A stretch of DNA of 64,000 nucleotides from Emticicia agri (GCF_004168285.1 NZ_SEWF01000029.1:1-64000); one strand, 5' to 3'. Counted from the stretch's first letter, positions 1-9,096 are shown. Notes: generated from the letters alone by a model not told the origin. Program-made: numbers and translations.

Positions 1-493
1 TTTAACTGATAGGGGTACAGAATATTGTGGTAATAGGGAGCAACACGAATATCAATTATATTTGGCTATAGAAGATATTGACCATACTAAAACTAAGGCC
101 AAAAGTCCTCAAACTAATGGTATATGCGAGCGTTTCCATCGTACTATTCAGGATGAATTTTATGCGGTTGCCTTTCGTAAAAAACTGTATCATTCTTTAT
201 CAGAACTACAAAAAGACTTAGATTCGTGGCTGAATCATTATAATACTCAGAGAACTCATACTGGTAAATATTGCTATGGTAAAACACCAATGCAAACTTT
301 TATGGATAGTTTACAGTTAGCTAAAGACAAGCTCTTGGAAGAGGTCTTTAAAATAAACATCTTAGAAGACAATAAAAAATGACTGAAGTGCCAGTTCAGT
401 CATCTAATCCAGAGTTTAACTGGAATGCTATTAATATGCTATCTGACAGTTAATTTTAGCACCCTTCTGTCAGATTAAGTCTTGTCTATTACA
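1..493 (+). mobile_element. Right end of an IS481-like insertion sequence, cut by the window edge
   Basis: The transposase end at 2-382 is followed by a perfect 9-bp hairpin (379-387 with 395-403) that overlaps its stop codon. A second inverted pair, ATCTGACAG at 441-449 and CTGTCAGAT at 467-475, lies beyond it. Read from outside in, the stretch ending at 493 starts with TGTAATAGACAAGACTT; a TGT start is usual for ends of the IS481 family, so 493 is my best guess for the element boundary. The left end is outside the window, so neither target duplication nor inverted repeat could be confirmed. Confidence 0.55.
2..382 (+). CDS. IS481/IS3-type DDE transposase, C-terminal part
   Basis: The frame is open from the first bases of the window, so the start lies upstream and this is a partial gene; a TTG at 62 is only an internal codon. 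The protein shows the last two parts of an rve integrase core: LTDRGTEY, carrying the second catalytic Asp, and SPQTNGICERFHRT, carrying the catalytic Glu. The C-terminal WLNHYNTQRTH segment is typical of IS481/IS3 transposases. It would cut and join the ends of its element. The visible part has no frameshift, so the element could be intact. Confidence 0.85.
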   Translation, partial: LTDRGTEYCGNREQHEYQLYLAIEDIDHTKTKAKSPQTNGICERFHRTIQDEFYAVAFRKKLYHSLSELQKDLDSWLNHYNTQRTHTGKYCYGKTPMQTFMDSLQLAKDKLLEEVFKINILEDNKK

Positions 494-547
494 GTTATTA
501 TCCGCTGATTTACAGTCTCTCATGTACTTTGCATCTGTAATGTTTCA

Positions 548-1921
548 CTATTTTTGAGTATTAGCCTGAATCTTTTCAAATACACCTTTATAGAGGTTAT
601 TAACGATTGAGGTAATTTCGGATTCTGTAAAATTTTGTACATAGGGAAATTGAAATACTTCGCTCGTATTATATAGCTCAATTATAAAGCTTCTTTTTTC
701 AAAAATAATTTGTACTTTAAATCTCGTGTTTGCAATTTTCTCATTTATGGAAGACTTAAATTCTTTCTCCCATGAAATAGCATTCAAATTAATTTCGGTA
801 CTATTAAGCACGTCTAAGTTGTAAAAATTATCTATTTCGGTATTAATAAAAGTATCTAAGCTGTAAAGATTATCAAATAGTTCTTCCTTGGTTTTACCTT
901 GAGTAAATTTCAAGTAATATTTTGTTTGCACTTCCTCAAATAAATCATCAAATACTGTCACTTTGTGTTCTAAATCAATTATTACTTTACTAATAAGATT
1001 TCGGTAAACTTTTGTAACTAATTCAAAGGTTTTAATAGGTTTGTTATTATAAATATTCAACTGCTCCTTTTTAAACAAGGCCACTTGTTTATATACATCA
1101 TCATCGTCTTCAATGCTTTCGCCTTTCGTTGCTTTTAGCTGAAGGTTTAACGACCAGATGAGTTGCTGAGCTATATACTTCACAAAGGCATTAAGGTTAC
1201 CCGTATCTGCCTGATTCAAAGCATTCAGGTAATTCTTTTTATCAGCCGATTTAATGATTACAGGTGGCAAATCATTGCTCAGCAGAACATAATTCATCAG
1301 CAAACGGGATATTCTACCATTCCCATCATCAAAAGGATGAATTAAAACAAATTTGTAATGAAGTATAGCAGCGAGTTCAACAGGACGAAGTTCTTTTTTG
1401 TCTACTTCTGAATAATACCAATCCATCAACTCGTGCATAGCCATTGGTGTGTCTATAGGAGACGCATAATGAAATATCTCTCCATTTTGTAAGCGAACAG
1501 AGTTTGGGTGTTGCTTGTATTCTCCTACCTGAATTTGTCGGCGTGTGGCTTGTCCATCAGGTGTCTCAGCTTCTTTCCAGAAAGGTCTTACCAGTATAAT
1601 CTGATTAAGTTGTTTAATATCTCTTTCAATAAGCATATATGATTTATCCTCAGCTAATTCCTTAATCCATCGATAGGCAACGTCATGCGCTTTCATTTCT
1701 TCAAATTCACGCATATCGTGTGCGCCCTCGGTCTTATCAAAAATCAGCAATAGCTTGGTTTCTCCATAAGTAAGCGTATTACCTTCGATATGATTACTGT
1801 TAAAGTTAAATTCTAACCTGAATTTAGCTTCCAGTTTTCGTGCATTTTCATTGCTTATGCCTGGCAATAACGACAATTCTTTTATTAAAGAATCTATTTT
1901 CTCATTTTCATTCATACTCAT
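548..1921 (-). CDS. Fic family protein with N-terminal inhibitory motif
   Basis: This 457-residue protein has a Fido domain with the active-site loop HPFDDGNGRISR at residues 195-206, where His195 is the expected catalytic base. Fic enzymes usually transfer AMP from ATP to hydroxyl side chains of target proteins. Near the N terminus SNHIEG (residues 42-47) fits the (S/T)xxxE(G/N) inhibitory motif, which places it among Fic proteins that block their own ATP site (class II). About 250 residues after the Fido domain are not recognised and contain acidic and aromatic stretches. A second ATG two codons downstream is an alternative start. The gene stands alone beside an IS end, which suggests accessory DNA. 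The target is unknown. Confidence 0.85.
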   Translation of the reverse strand: MSMNENEKIDSLIKELSLLPGISNENARKLEAKFRLEFNFNSNHIEGNTLTYGETKLLLIFDKTEGAHDMREFEEMKAHDVAYRWIKELAEDKSYMLIERDIKQLNQIILVRPFWKEAETPDGQATRRQIQVGEYKQHPNSVRLQNGEIFHYASPIDTPMAMHELMDWYYSEVDKKELRPVELAAILHYKFVLIHPFDDGNGRISRLLMNYVLLSNDLPPVIIKSADKKNYLNALNQADTGNLNAFVKYIAQQLIWSLNLQLKATKGESIEDDDDVYKQVALFKKEQLNIYNNKPIKTFELVTKVYRNLISKVIIDLEHKVTVFDDLFEEVQTKYYLKFTQGKTKEELFDNLYSLDTFINTEIDNFYNLDVLNSTEINLNAISWEKEFKSSINEKIANTRFKVQIIFEKRSFIIELYNTSEVFQFPYVQNFTESEITSIVNNLYKGVFEKIQANTQK

Positions 1922-2118
1922 TGCTTATCCATTGAATAGCTTATGGAATGTAGTTTTACAAAAATAAGTAAGAATATGTAGATTCTCTTGATTCCTGGCG
2001 AAATCTATGCTTTTACAATCATCTACAACACCACCACAAAGTTTTTGTAGGTATTTTTCGGGCAAAATCTGTATTTTTACACAACCTCTTTTTAAACACT
2101 ATCTTAGCTTATTACCTC

Positions 2119-2976
2119 ATGGCAGACCTACACACCATCAATGTAGCTCAGGCGACGAATGATTCCGCAATTGAAAAAATTACTACAAAAATCTTTTACT
2201 GGACACGCCTTTTACTCATGACTACCGTATGGGTAAGTGCCGGGCTTTTCGGGTTGTATATCTTAGCTTTTTATGCCGCAGCCTTGTATGAGGGAAACCT
2301 GGAACGATGGAATGAAATATTACCGGGTTTGTATGATAAAACCACTCAGCGAGCCACTATGGGCATTGGTCTGCACTTTGCTATGGGAGGCATTATTCTT
2401 ATTTTAGGGAGTATCCAATTGATTGATGCTATCCGTATTAAATACCTTACTTTCCATCGGTGGGTGGGTCGTATTTATGTAACAGCTTCAATACTTGTTG
2501 CTATCGGCGGACTTATATTTATTATAGCCAAAGGCACTATCGGCGGTACTGTCATGAATATTGGTTTCGGGCTTTATGGTATTTTAATGCTCGTAGCTGC
2601 CGTAGAAACGTACAGACACGCCAGAGCCGGAAATATTGATACGCACCGTGCCTGGGCATTGCGGTTGTATGCTTTAGCCATTGGCTCATGGTTGTATCGT
2701 ATGGATTATGGTTTTTGGTTTTTACTGGCCGATAAAGCTGGGCATAATAACACTTTTACAGGCGCTTTCGACTACGTAATGGCGTTTTTCTTCTATATCC
2801 CCAATTTGTTGGTGGCCGAAATATTTATCCGTTCGCAAGGCAAACGTAAAACCTCTCCGTGGCTTAACATAGGTTTTACACTCATCTTATTGAGCATGAT
2901 CGGTTTTCTGCTCTTAGGCACTTATTATTTCACCAAACTCTACTGGGGGCCTGCTATTATTGAGTGGCTGTTGTGA
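2119..2976 (+). CDS. DUF2306 family multi-pass membrane protein
   Basis: The protein has 285 residues and about eight hydrophobic segments spread over its length, so it is an integral membrane protein. The motif FHRWVGRIYV (near residue 115) and the later THRAWALRLYALA (near 175) are the two histidine-containing signatures of the DUF2306 family, whose function is unknown. The start is the first ATG after a clear intergenic gap of about 200 bases on the side of the divergent fic gene. No operon partner is present. The conserved His/Arg residues inside membrane segments suggest cofactor or proton handling, but that is speculation. Confidence 0.7.
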   Translation: MADLHTINVAQATNDSAIEKITTKIFYWTRLLLMTTVWVSAGLFGLYILAFYAAALYEGNLERWNEILPGLYDKTTQRATMGIGLHFAMGGIILILGSIQLIDAIRIKYLTFHRWVGRIYVTASILVAIGGLIFIIAKGTIGGTVMNIGFGLYGILMLVAAVETYRHARAGNIDTHRAWALRLYALAIGSWLYRMDYGFWFLLADKAGHNNTFTGAFDYVMAFFFYIPNLLVAEIFIRSQGKRKTSPWLNIGFTLILLSMIGFLLLGTYYFTKLYWGPAIIEWLL

Positions 2977-3210
2977 GAGTGCATTCCGACTGATTTTCTG
3001 AGGCTATGCTCAATACGCTTCTTATCACCCTATCAGCCTTATAAGAAGCGTACCAGCATGGTTATTCCTTTCTTACTATAAGGTTGCCATTCCGGCAACA
3101 AAAGCTGCCGACTTTGGTCAGAATAAAAAAATAAGTGTATATTCAGCGTTTAATTGCATGGGTCTGCCAGGCAAAAGGAATAGCATTACCTCAATTCTAT
3201 TCCATTCACC

Positions 3211-3224
3211 CGCGCGGCGTCCGC
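3211..3224 (+). repeat. 14-bp GC-rich micro-repeat with flanking 7-bp direct repeat
   Basis: The word CGCGCGGCGTCCGC lies 20 bases before the serine-hydrolase-like gene. It is bordered on both sides by ATTCACC (3204-3210 and 3225-3231), which looks like a target-site duplication. Identical or near-identical 14-mers occur at 14428, 14482, 34270, 34291, 34332, 34388 and 44833. Confidence 0.7.
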
Positions 3225-3243
3225 ATTCACCCTATTTTTGTCA

Positions 3244-4611
3244 ATGAAACAATCTGCCCTGTTTATACTCTTTTCTTTACTATGTTCGCATCATCAGCTA
3301 AGTGCCCAGCACAAAGCCATAGCCATTGATACATTGCTTAACCGACTGAATCAGAAAAACCTTTTCAATGGGGCGGTGGTTGTAGGGCAACGGGATAGTA
3401 TTTTATTGAGTAAAGGGTATGGCTACGCTAATTTTTCAAATGCCACGGCTTTTACACCTGATACACCTGCCGACGGTGGGTCAATTGCCGAAACACTCAC
3501 GGCCGCCTCTGTTTTATTATTAGCCGAACAACAGAAACTCAGCCTGCTCGATTCGGTACAACAATATCTACCCGAATATCCTTATCCCCATACACAAATC
3601 TGGAATTTGCTGACCCATAGCACCGGAGGATTACCCGATTATTCTTATTACTTCGGCAAACTGACTGATAACCGGGTACTGACAACCGAGGAAATGGTAA
3701 GTATCCTGAATCAGCAAAAACCTGCTTTGTTGTACCCACTTTATACCAATTTCAGTTATGATAGTCCGGGTTTTGATGTAGCCGCCGCCATTGTGGCACG
3801 TGTCAGCGGAGATTCTTATCAGCGGTTTCTGAGTACTTATTTTTTTGAGCCGCTTCAGATGCAGCAATCTTATATACGCCCTCCTTTGCTTAACGAATGG
3901 CCGGGCGAAAGAATAAAAGGTTATACCTACGACAATGATGTTTTAGAACTGGCCGACATTGGCGACCGTGAGGGTTTTTATGGCGGAAGCAACCTGTGGT
4001 TTTCGGCCCATGACCTTTACAGATGGGGCAGGTCTTTTTATCACCAACCGATTCTGAGCGAATCGCTAATCAGCATTATTACTTCGTGGGTAACTATTCA
4101 GGGCAAACTTTCGATGTTGCGCTTAGGGGCCTGGTATCAGGGCAGAAATCCTAATGCTTATTATTATTGGGGCAGCGTAGCCGGATTTTATAGTTTCGTT
4201 TACTGGGATGCTGAGCATCAGTTTACCATTGCACTGGTGAGCAATACCAATATTCCTCAGTGGGTCAGACCACAATTGACGGCATCTTTGATAGACCTGA
4301 TGGAGGGACGCAAAGAACAGGCTATTACAGAGCCACAGGCCGACAAAGTAGATGAGAAACAGCTAAAGGCCATTGCAGGTAAATACAAAACAGACAAAGC
4401 CGGAAACGTTGAAATATATCTTAAAGAATCTCTTCCTTATCTGAAATTACAGAGTGAAATGGAATACCGAATCTTACAGGTAGATGGCAGAACCTTTTAT
4501 GTACCCGGTTTAGATACCTGGCTCTCGTTCCAGAAAAGGCAGGGAGACGCATTTCAGCAGATTTTATGGCGCACAAGCCATTCAGCTTCTTCGGGAAAAA
4601 GAGTAGAGTGA
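3244..4611 (+). CDS. Secreted beta-lactamase-fold (serine hydrolase-like) protein, probably inactive
   Basis: I start the gene at the ATG at 3244, giving 455 residues with a signal peptide ending near SAQ at residue 22; a TTG two codons earlier is less likely. The layout is that of the class C beta-lactamase/DD-peptidase family: N-terminal Ser motif region, then NLLTHSTGGLPDY, then the second and third motif regions, and a C-terminal extension. All three catalytic motifs are altered. The SxxK position reads SIAE (residues 80-83), the YxN position reads YDS (172-174), and the HxG position reads WGS. It may bind a ligand without cleaving it. The altered residues are seen; the loss of activity is inferred. 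Confidence 0.75.
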   Translation: MKQSALFILFSLLCSHHQLSAQHKAIAIDTLLNRLNQKNLFNGAVVVGQRDSILLSKGYGYANFSNATAFTPDTPADGGSIAETLTAASVLLLAEQQKLSLLDSVQQYLPEYPYPHTQIWNLLTHSTGGLPDYSYYFGKLTDNRVLTTEEMVSILNQQKPALLYPLYTNFSYDSPGFDVAAAIVARVSGDSYQRFLSTYFFEPLQMQQSYIRPPLLNEWPGERIKGYTYDNDVLELADIGDREGFYGGSNLWFSAHDLYRWGRSFYHQPILSESLISIITSWVTIQGKLSMLRLGAWYQGRNPNAYYYWGSVAGFYSFVYWDAEHQFTIALVSNTNIPQWVRPQLTASLIDLMEGRKEQAITEPQADKVDEKQLKAIAGKYKTDKAGNVEIYLKESLPYLKLQSEMEYRILQVDGRTFYVPGLDTWLSFQKRQGDAFQQILWRTSHSASSGKRVE

Positions 4612-4631
4612 ATGTTTGATGAACAGAAAAT

Positions 4632-4922
4632 TTAATCTTTATAGGGAACCGCCTTAATCAGACGAATTCCGTTCAGTTCTTCAATTACCTGTACATTTTC
4701 GGGTGGAATAATACCTCTTCTTATCCAGTTTATTACAGTTTCTGTATTTTTTATACCAAACCGCTCACAATATTTTTTTATTGTCAGCCAATCATTCAAC
4801 GAAACCCCTGTTCCAGTTGAAGCTAATAGTTCTTTTGCTTCCTGAATAGATTGACTTATTCTTTCAAGGTCTTGTTCAACCGCCTTTCCATTAATCAGGA
4901 ACATTTCTTTATCTGCTATCAT
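4632..4922 (-). CDS. Small protein with MerR/excisionase-like helix-turn-helix region
   Basis: This 96-residue protein has an N-terminal helical part (residues 10-38) and a C-terminal half WLTIKKYCERFGIKNTETV. That is followed by NWIRRGIIPPENVQVIEE, which resembles an excisionase-like winged helix that reads the name of a DNA site through its second helix. The function is not known. It lies 8 bases after the small gene ending at 4931 on the same strand, so the two are probably cotranscribed. A role in controlling the neighbouring island genes is possible, but only position supports this. Confidence 0.55.
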   Translation of the reverse strand: MIADKEMFLINGKAVEQDLERISQSIQEAKELLASTGTGVSLNDWLTIKKYCERFGIKNTETVINWIRRGIIPPENVQVIEELNGIRLIKAVPYKD

Positions 4923-4930
4923 AATATAGG

Positions 4931-5104
4931 CTATTTTAGCTCCTTTTCAAGTATATCAATTAGTTCATTTATTTTACCCAGCCTGTCCAGATAGGCGTCA
5001 ACTTCTTCTTCACTTAGTCTGTCCGAAAAATACTTTAAGATTTGTTTAATATGCGCCCTTTCCATCAAAAGGCTGGCAATCATTTGCTTAATTTTCTCCT
5101 TCAT
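4931..5104 (-). CDS. Small helical protein, unknown function
   Basis: From the ATG at 5104 this is a 57-residue, almost wholly helical charged protein; a TTG at 5176 would give 81 residues with an unlikely N-terminal tail. It ends in an amphipathic run (LDRLGKINELIDILEKELK) that could form a coiled coil. I do not recognise a family. It precedes the small HTH gene by 8 bases, so the pair could be a two-gene unit such as an antitoxin or regulator with a partner, but no toxin fold is visible. Confidence 0.45.
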   Translation of the reverse strand: MKEKIKQMIASLLMERAHIKQILKYFSDRLSEEEVDAYLDRLGKINELIDILEKELK

Positions 5105-5176
5105 TAAAGTTATTCTATTTTTCAGATACGCCGAATCTGAGAAAGTAAATATACTTTTTGTTTGGTTACCAAACAA

Positions 5177-5581
5177 GTAATAAGTAAACTATTTCTTCTA
5201 TATGCCTTTAATAACCCCAAAAAACAAAATACAAATCATTCATGCTTTGATTCATTCAATTACGTATATTTAACTCTTACAACTCACCTACTTTATTACC
5301 TGACTGAAAAAGCAATGATGAACAACAAAACAATCGTCAAACTCAGCAATATCCCTACCCAAAGCAAGCCATACAATCACAACAAAAATATTCCTGACAA
5401 ACTTAACCAACTAACCCATTGACTTTGAAATAGTGGAAAAGGTTGGAATATCCATGAACTGTAATTCAGATGATAATTTAATTATTAATATTCATACAGG
5501 TACAATAAGACTCTAATAAAATGAAAACATTCTTTTAAGTTGATAAGTCTTTTTTAAGTCAAATATCTGAAAATATACTAT
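5177..5581. other. Gene-poor AT-rich stretch
   Basis: About 400 AT-rich bases separate the small-gene pair from the receiver-like gene. An 86-codon open frame on the plus strand begins with a TTG-like start and has low-complexity composition; I do not regard it as a gene. I see no strong hairpin or repeat here. Confidence 0.5.
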
Positions 5582-6859
5582 TTAACTTGATGAATTTTCT
5601 AATTTCAAATTATAATATTTAACAATATCAGGCAAAGCAGGTACGCCAACTCTACCAAAATAGGCAACGTATCTTTGACGAAGTTGCTGAATAAATGGTG
5701 AATTTAATTTAAACCGTCTTTCTAATGCAGTTAATTCTTCCGCAGAAATTTTAATTTTATCAATACTAAAATCAGTTAAAATTGTACCGTTAGTATTTTC
5801 AAAATATGGAAAAGAGGGTAGAATATGTTCTCTTTGCTCATCTTGATTAAAAATTTTCTTCCAATTTTTGAAATTTTTACTTTCGATAGTTAAAGTTGTT
5901 CTTTTACTATCAGTTGCTTCTAATCGTGTTAAAGTCGCATTAAACCTTTCGTTACTAAAACGTAAAAGGTCAAAACTTCCTGAAATATCAAGTAGTTTTT
6001 TTACATCACATTCAGGAGTGATAATAATTCCAAAACTATTCTCATCTAATTTAACAATATCCCCAGTCATTATTGGTGTAGTATCTAAAACTTCAGTATA
6101 AAAAAGTTTTTGAAATAATCTTGATACTGATTTATGATTTTGTTCTCCTACTATTTCTTGCGATGCATAATTTCTTATTTCTGCTAAAAGTGTTTCATCT
6201 TTAATTAAATTTTCGCTTAAAAGATATTGAAAAATATCCAAAACAAATATTTCTGGACTTACGCCATCTGCTTTGGCTGAATCATAAATATATTTTATCC
6301 AATTCTTATCAGTGGATGACAATTCTCTAAATATTTTTTGAGTATATTTATTGATAGTAGAAGACCAAGATTGAGCAATTACCAAATGCTTATTTGCCTC
6401 TTTCCATTCTTGTATTTCCTTTAATATTCTAATTTTTTCTTTTTTTGTCTGAGAGATATTATCTTTTTTAGAAAATTTAATTCTATCTCCGTACTTCGCC
6501 CGTAATTGGTTTCCATACTCCTCGCTTTCAATGTCCTTGTCTGAATAGATATAGACTAAAGAAAAGAAATCATTTTGAACTAAAAAATTATAGGTAGGAT
6601 CATCAGTTTTAGTTGAAGGTTTTTGAATTTTTATACCTTCCAAATCCTCTAAAACTATTTCGTCCTCTTCTGCATCAGTAAATTGCCAATCAAGGATTAA
6701 AGCGCTAAAGGTTCCTATTGATAAGATAGATTTCTGAGCTAACTCAAGTGAATGTACAGCGACAATTGGCAGTTCTTGTTTTAAAGCATCATATAGTTTT
6801 CTTTCATTTGCTTTACTTTTATGAATTTTATCATCAGCAAAAAGTATTACTCCATCCAT
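5582..6859 (-). CDS. Receiver-like protein of the methyltransferase/double-GHKL operon
   Basis: This 425-residue protein begins with a divergent response-regulator receiver domain (about residues 1-140). It shows acidic residues Asp9/Asp10, a candidate phospho-acceptor Asp57 in LILDW, a Ser near 106 in YIYSDKD and lysines near 128-132. A long insertion (residues 60-90) follows the acceptor. No known DNA-binding output domain follows; instead there is a helical region (140-260) and a segment GDIVKLDENSFGIIITPECD (266-285) that may be a separate small domain with a conserved Glu-Cys-Asp. It is the last gene of the operon, 16 bases after the ATPase gene, and is the obvious partner of the kinase-like half of that protein. 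A role as switch or effector is inferred. The base composition is visibly richer in A+T than in nearby metabolic genes. Confidence 0.65.
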   Translation of the reverse strand: MDGVILFADDKIHKSKANERKLYDALKQELPIVAVHSLELAQKSILSIGTFSALILDWQFTDAEEDEIVLEDLEGIKIQKPSTKTDDPTYNFLVQNDFFSLVYIYSDKDIESEEYGNQLRAKYGDRIKFSKKDNISQTKKEKIRILKEIQEWKEANKHLVIAQSWSSTINKYTQKIFRELSSTDKNWIKYIYDSAKADGVSPEIFVLDIFQYLLSENLIKDETLLAEIRNYASQEIVGEQNHKSVSRLFQKLFYTEVLDTTPIMTGDIVKLDENSFGIIITPECDVKKLLDISGSFDLLRFSNERFNATLTRLEATDSKRTTLTIESKNFKNWKKIFNQDEQREHILPSFPYFENTNGTILTDFSIDKIKISAEELTALERRFKLNSPFIQQLRQRYVAYFGRVGVPALPDIVKYYNLKLENSSS

Positions 6860-6875
6860 AGTAAGGTTATTTAGG

Positions 6876-9089
6876 TTATAAGTTATTAAATTGTATTAAG
6901 AAGTTAGCACCAGATAATATTTTAAACCTATCTTGTGCTATGACTGATATTTCGGCATCAATTCTATCCAATAATTCTTTCGCAATATATAACCCTAAAC
7001 CTCTCCCCTCTGTTTTGCGAGAGAAAAACTCTAAAAACACAATTTCTCTTATCTCTTCTTCTATTCCTATCCCATCATCTGCAAAAATTAACTGATTATT
7101 TTCTCCATCTATTTTAATAGAAATTTGGTTCTTTTTAGCATTTCCTAACCAATAGATTGAATTGTCCATTAAATTAATCAGTACTTGCAAAATAAGACCT
7201 GTATTTGTTTTAACAACTATATCCTTCTTTACAATTAGATTTACATTAATACTCCTTTGTTCAAGTTCTCTTCTAAAGTATCTTACAACTCTTTCTGTTA
7301 CTTCTTTTACACTTATGTCTCTATTAATTCTTCTTGACACCCTCATCAACGGAGTAAGAACTTGAATTTCTTGATACAACAATTCTATATTTTCTCTTAA
7401 ATCTTTCAAAAATTGCTTAAGTTCGTTTTTATCTAAGCTATTATTATCTAACTTTCTATTAAAATAATCTGCATTTTCTCTTAGTTGTCGCAACATAACT
7501 CCCATATCATGAGTAGATTTCTCAACAGCCATTCCTAATCCTGCCAACTCCTGACTAATAGATAAGTTCTCCTTATAATGTTTTATTAAATTATTAGCTG
7601 AATCAAAAAGTTTTTTCGATTTATCTAAAACTTCTACATTTTCAGACTCTATTGCTACTTTCTGAAAATCGTTAAATGCCTGTTCAAATATATTTTGAAA
7701 TGTAATGAATGGTTTTTGCCTTGATAAGTCTATTTTCTTTTTGTCTATGGTTACTAAGTCTTTCATTACTTTCAGTGCAGCTTGAATTAATGCAACAAAA
7801 TCGTCATAAGTACTATCCAGATTCATTAATCCTTCTCTATCTGCCGAATCTCTTAAATTGCTATTTTCACGTTGAGTAATGAATACAAAACCAATTAAAT
7901 CATTGTAACTAAAATAATTACCTGCTCTATCTTCTGACCTAAATTGGCTTAATTTTAGCCAATCGTCCCCACTCTCTCCATAAGGATAAACTCTAGTGTT
8001 ATCTCGATAAAGATAAACAGAGTTTTCCTTTATGTACTCTATTTCATCTTTACCAAATTTTGCTTTTTCTGTTAAACTAAAATAATAAACAAAAAAATAA
8101 AATTCACCAACCTTTGGGTTTCTATATTTAAAAAGCTCTTTCCTCTGTTTGCCTTTAGAATCTATGATTATATTTTCTTTATAGAATTGTTGCTTAAATA
8201 ATTTTAATTTCGAGACATCATATTTTGAGTCCTCAAAAAGATTTATTTCACCAATATCATCTTTTTTACCATCATATTTATATATATAGGTTAGTTTACC
8301 ATTATCTTCAACAGAAGCTTCAAAATAACTTGTAGCTAAATCTGTGATTTTCTCAAAAGTTATATGATTTCTGCTTCTATATTCATTTTTATTCCAAAAC
8401 AGTTTTACTTCAAAATCTTTATCAATTTTATCTCTTAATCCTGGAAGGATAGGCGGAGTCATTTTATAAAAAGCCTTTTGTAACTTATCTAAATCATCTT
8501 CTTGCCAAGTATTTCTTAGATTATATATTCGAATCAGAGTGCCTTGTCTCTTTGTGTTAAGAATTTTCTCTGGTTCATCATTAATATACCATTCATTTTG
8601 TATTTGATCTAAAAATTTCTCATTAACTTCAGAGTTTTCATCACTAAACTCATCATCTTGAGTATACAATTTAAAATCAAGTTTCAAAACAACCTCATTC
8701 TCATTACTGGTTTTAGTATATATATCTATTTTACTTCCTAATTTATAAATAGCAAATCGCCCAACTCCTTTATCACCTTGCATTGCTCTGCCTCTTTTAG
8801 TCAAACGCTTTTCTGACTTCTTTTTCTGCAATTTATTGGGTGTTGCAGGCTTCATCCAGACATTCTGAATTATTTCCAAAGTCATTCCATCTCCATCATC
8901 TTCAATTTCAATAACTCCATTACGTATATCCGAATTAAAGAATCTAACCGAAACATTTTCCGCATCAGCATCATAACAATTCTTTACCAATTCAATTACA
9001 CCTACCCATTTGTTACTAATAAGTTGGTCTCCCAAAATATTAATTAGACGAGCATACGGTCTGAATATTTCTTGACCTGATTTTTTCAC
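6876..9089 (-). CDS. Dual GHKL ATPase: Hsp90/MORC-like N terminus fused to histidine kinase-like C terminus
   Basis: The 737-residue soluble protein carries two GHKL ATP-binding modules. The first (residues 1-130) has ELVKNCYDADA (33-43), DDGDGM (64-69) and GDKGVGRFA (105-113), as in Hsp90, MutL and MORC ATPases. It is followed by an S5-like part with YRDNTRVYPYGE and LRDSADREG (360-420). The second looks like a complete histidine kinase transmitter: a dimerisation helix with His527 in STHDMG, N box LINLMDNSIYWL (637-648), G1 DDGIGI (671-676), an F box and G2 GRGLGLYIAKEL (695-706). There is no membrane segment or sensor domain, so the N-terminal clamp may be the sensor. It sits 7 bases after the methyltransferase gene and 16 before the receiver gene. 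Known GHKL clamps close on DNA or proteins when they bind ATP; phosphotransfer to the receiver is inferred. Confidence 0.8.
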   Translation of the reverse strand: MKKSGQEIFRPYARLINILGDQLISNKWVGVIELVKNCYDADAENVSVRFFNSDIRNGVIEIEDDGDGMTLEIIQNVWMKPATPNKLQKKKSEKRLTKRGRAMQGDKGVGRFAIYKLGSKIDIYTKTSNENEVVLKLDFKLYTQDDEFSDENSEVNEKFLDQIQNEWYINDEPEKILNTKRQGTLIRIYNLRNTWQEDDLDKLQKAFYKMTPPILPGLRDKIDKDFEVKLFWNKNEYRSRNHITFEKITDLATSYFEASVEDNGKLTYIYKYDGKKDDIGEINLFEDSKYDVSKLKLFKQQFYKENIIIDSKGKQRKELFKYRNPKVGEFYFFVYYFSLTEKAKFGKDEIEYIKENSVYLYRDNTRVYPYGESGDDWLKLSQFRSEDRAGNYFSYNDLIGFVFITQRENSNLRDSADREGLMNLDSTYDDFVALIQAALKVMKDLVTIDKKKIDLSRQKPFITFQNIFEQAFNDFQKVAIESENVEVLDKSKKLFDSANNLIKHYKENLSISQELAGLGMAVEKSTHDMGVMLRQLRENADYFNRKLDNNSLDKNELKQFLKDLRENIELLYQEIQVLTPLMRVSRRINRDISVKEVTERVVRYFRRELEQRSINVNLIVKKDIVVKTNTGLILQVLINLMDNSIYWLGNAKKNQISIKIDGENNQLIFADDGIGIEEEIREIVFLEFFSRKTEGRGLGLYIAKELLDRIDAEISVIAQDRFKILSGANFLIQFNNL

Positions 9090-9096
9090 AAAATGG

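Noticed and set aside
3135-3329. 64-codon plus-strand gene
   Set aside because: It overlaps the start of the serine-hydrolase-like gene in another frame and covers the 14-mer repeat.
4632-5104. Toxin-antitoxin pair
   Set aside because: Two small cotranscribed genes, but neither shows a toxin fold.
5162-5422. 86-codon plus-strand gene
   Set aside because: Non-ATG start, low-complexity composition, overlap with the small minus-strand gene start and no domain signal.
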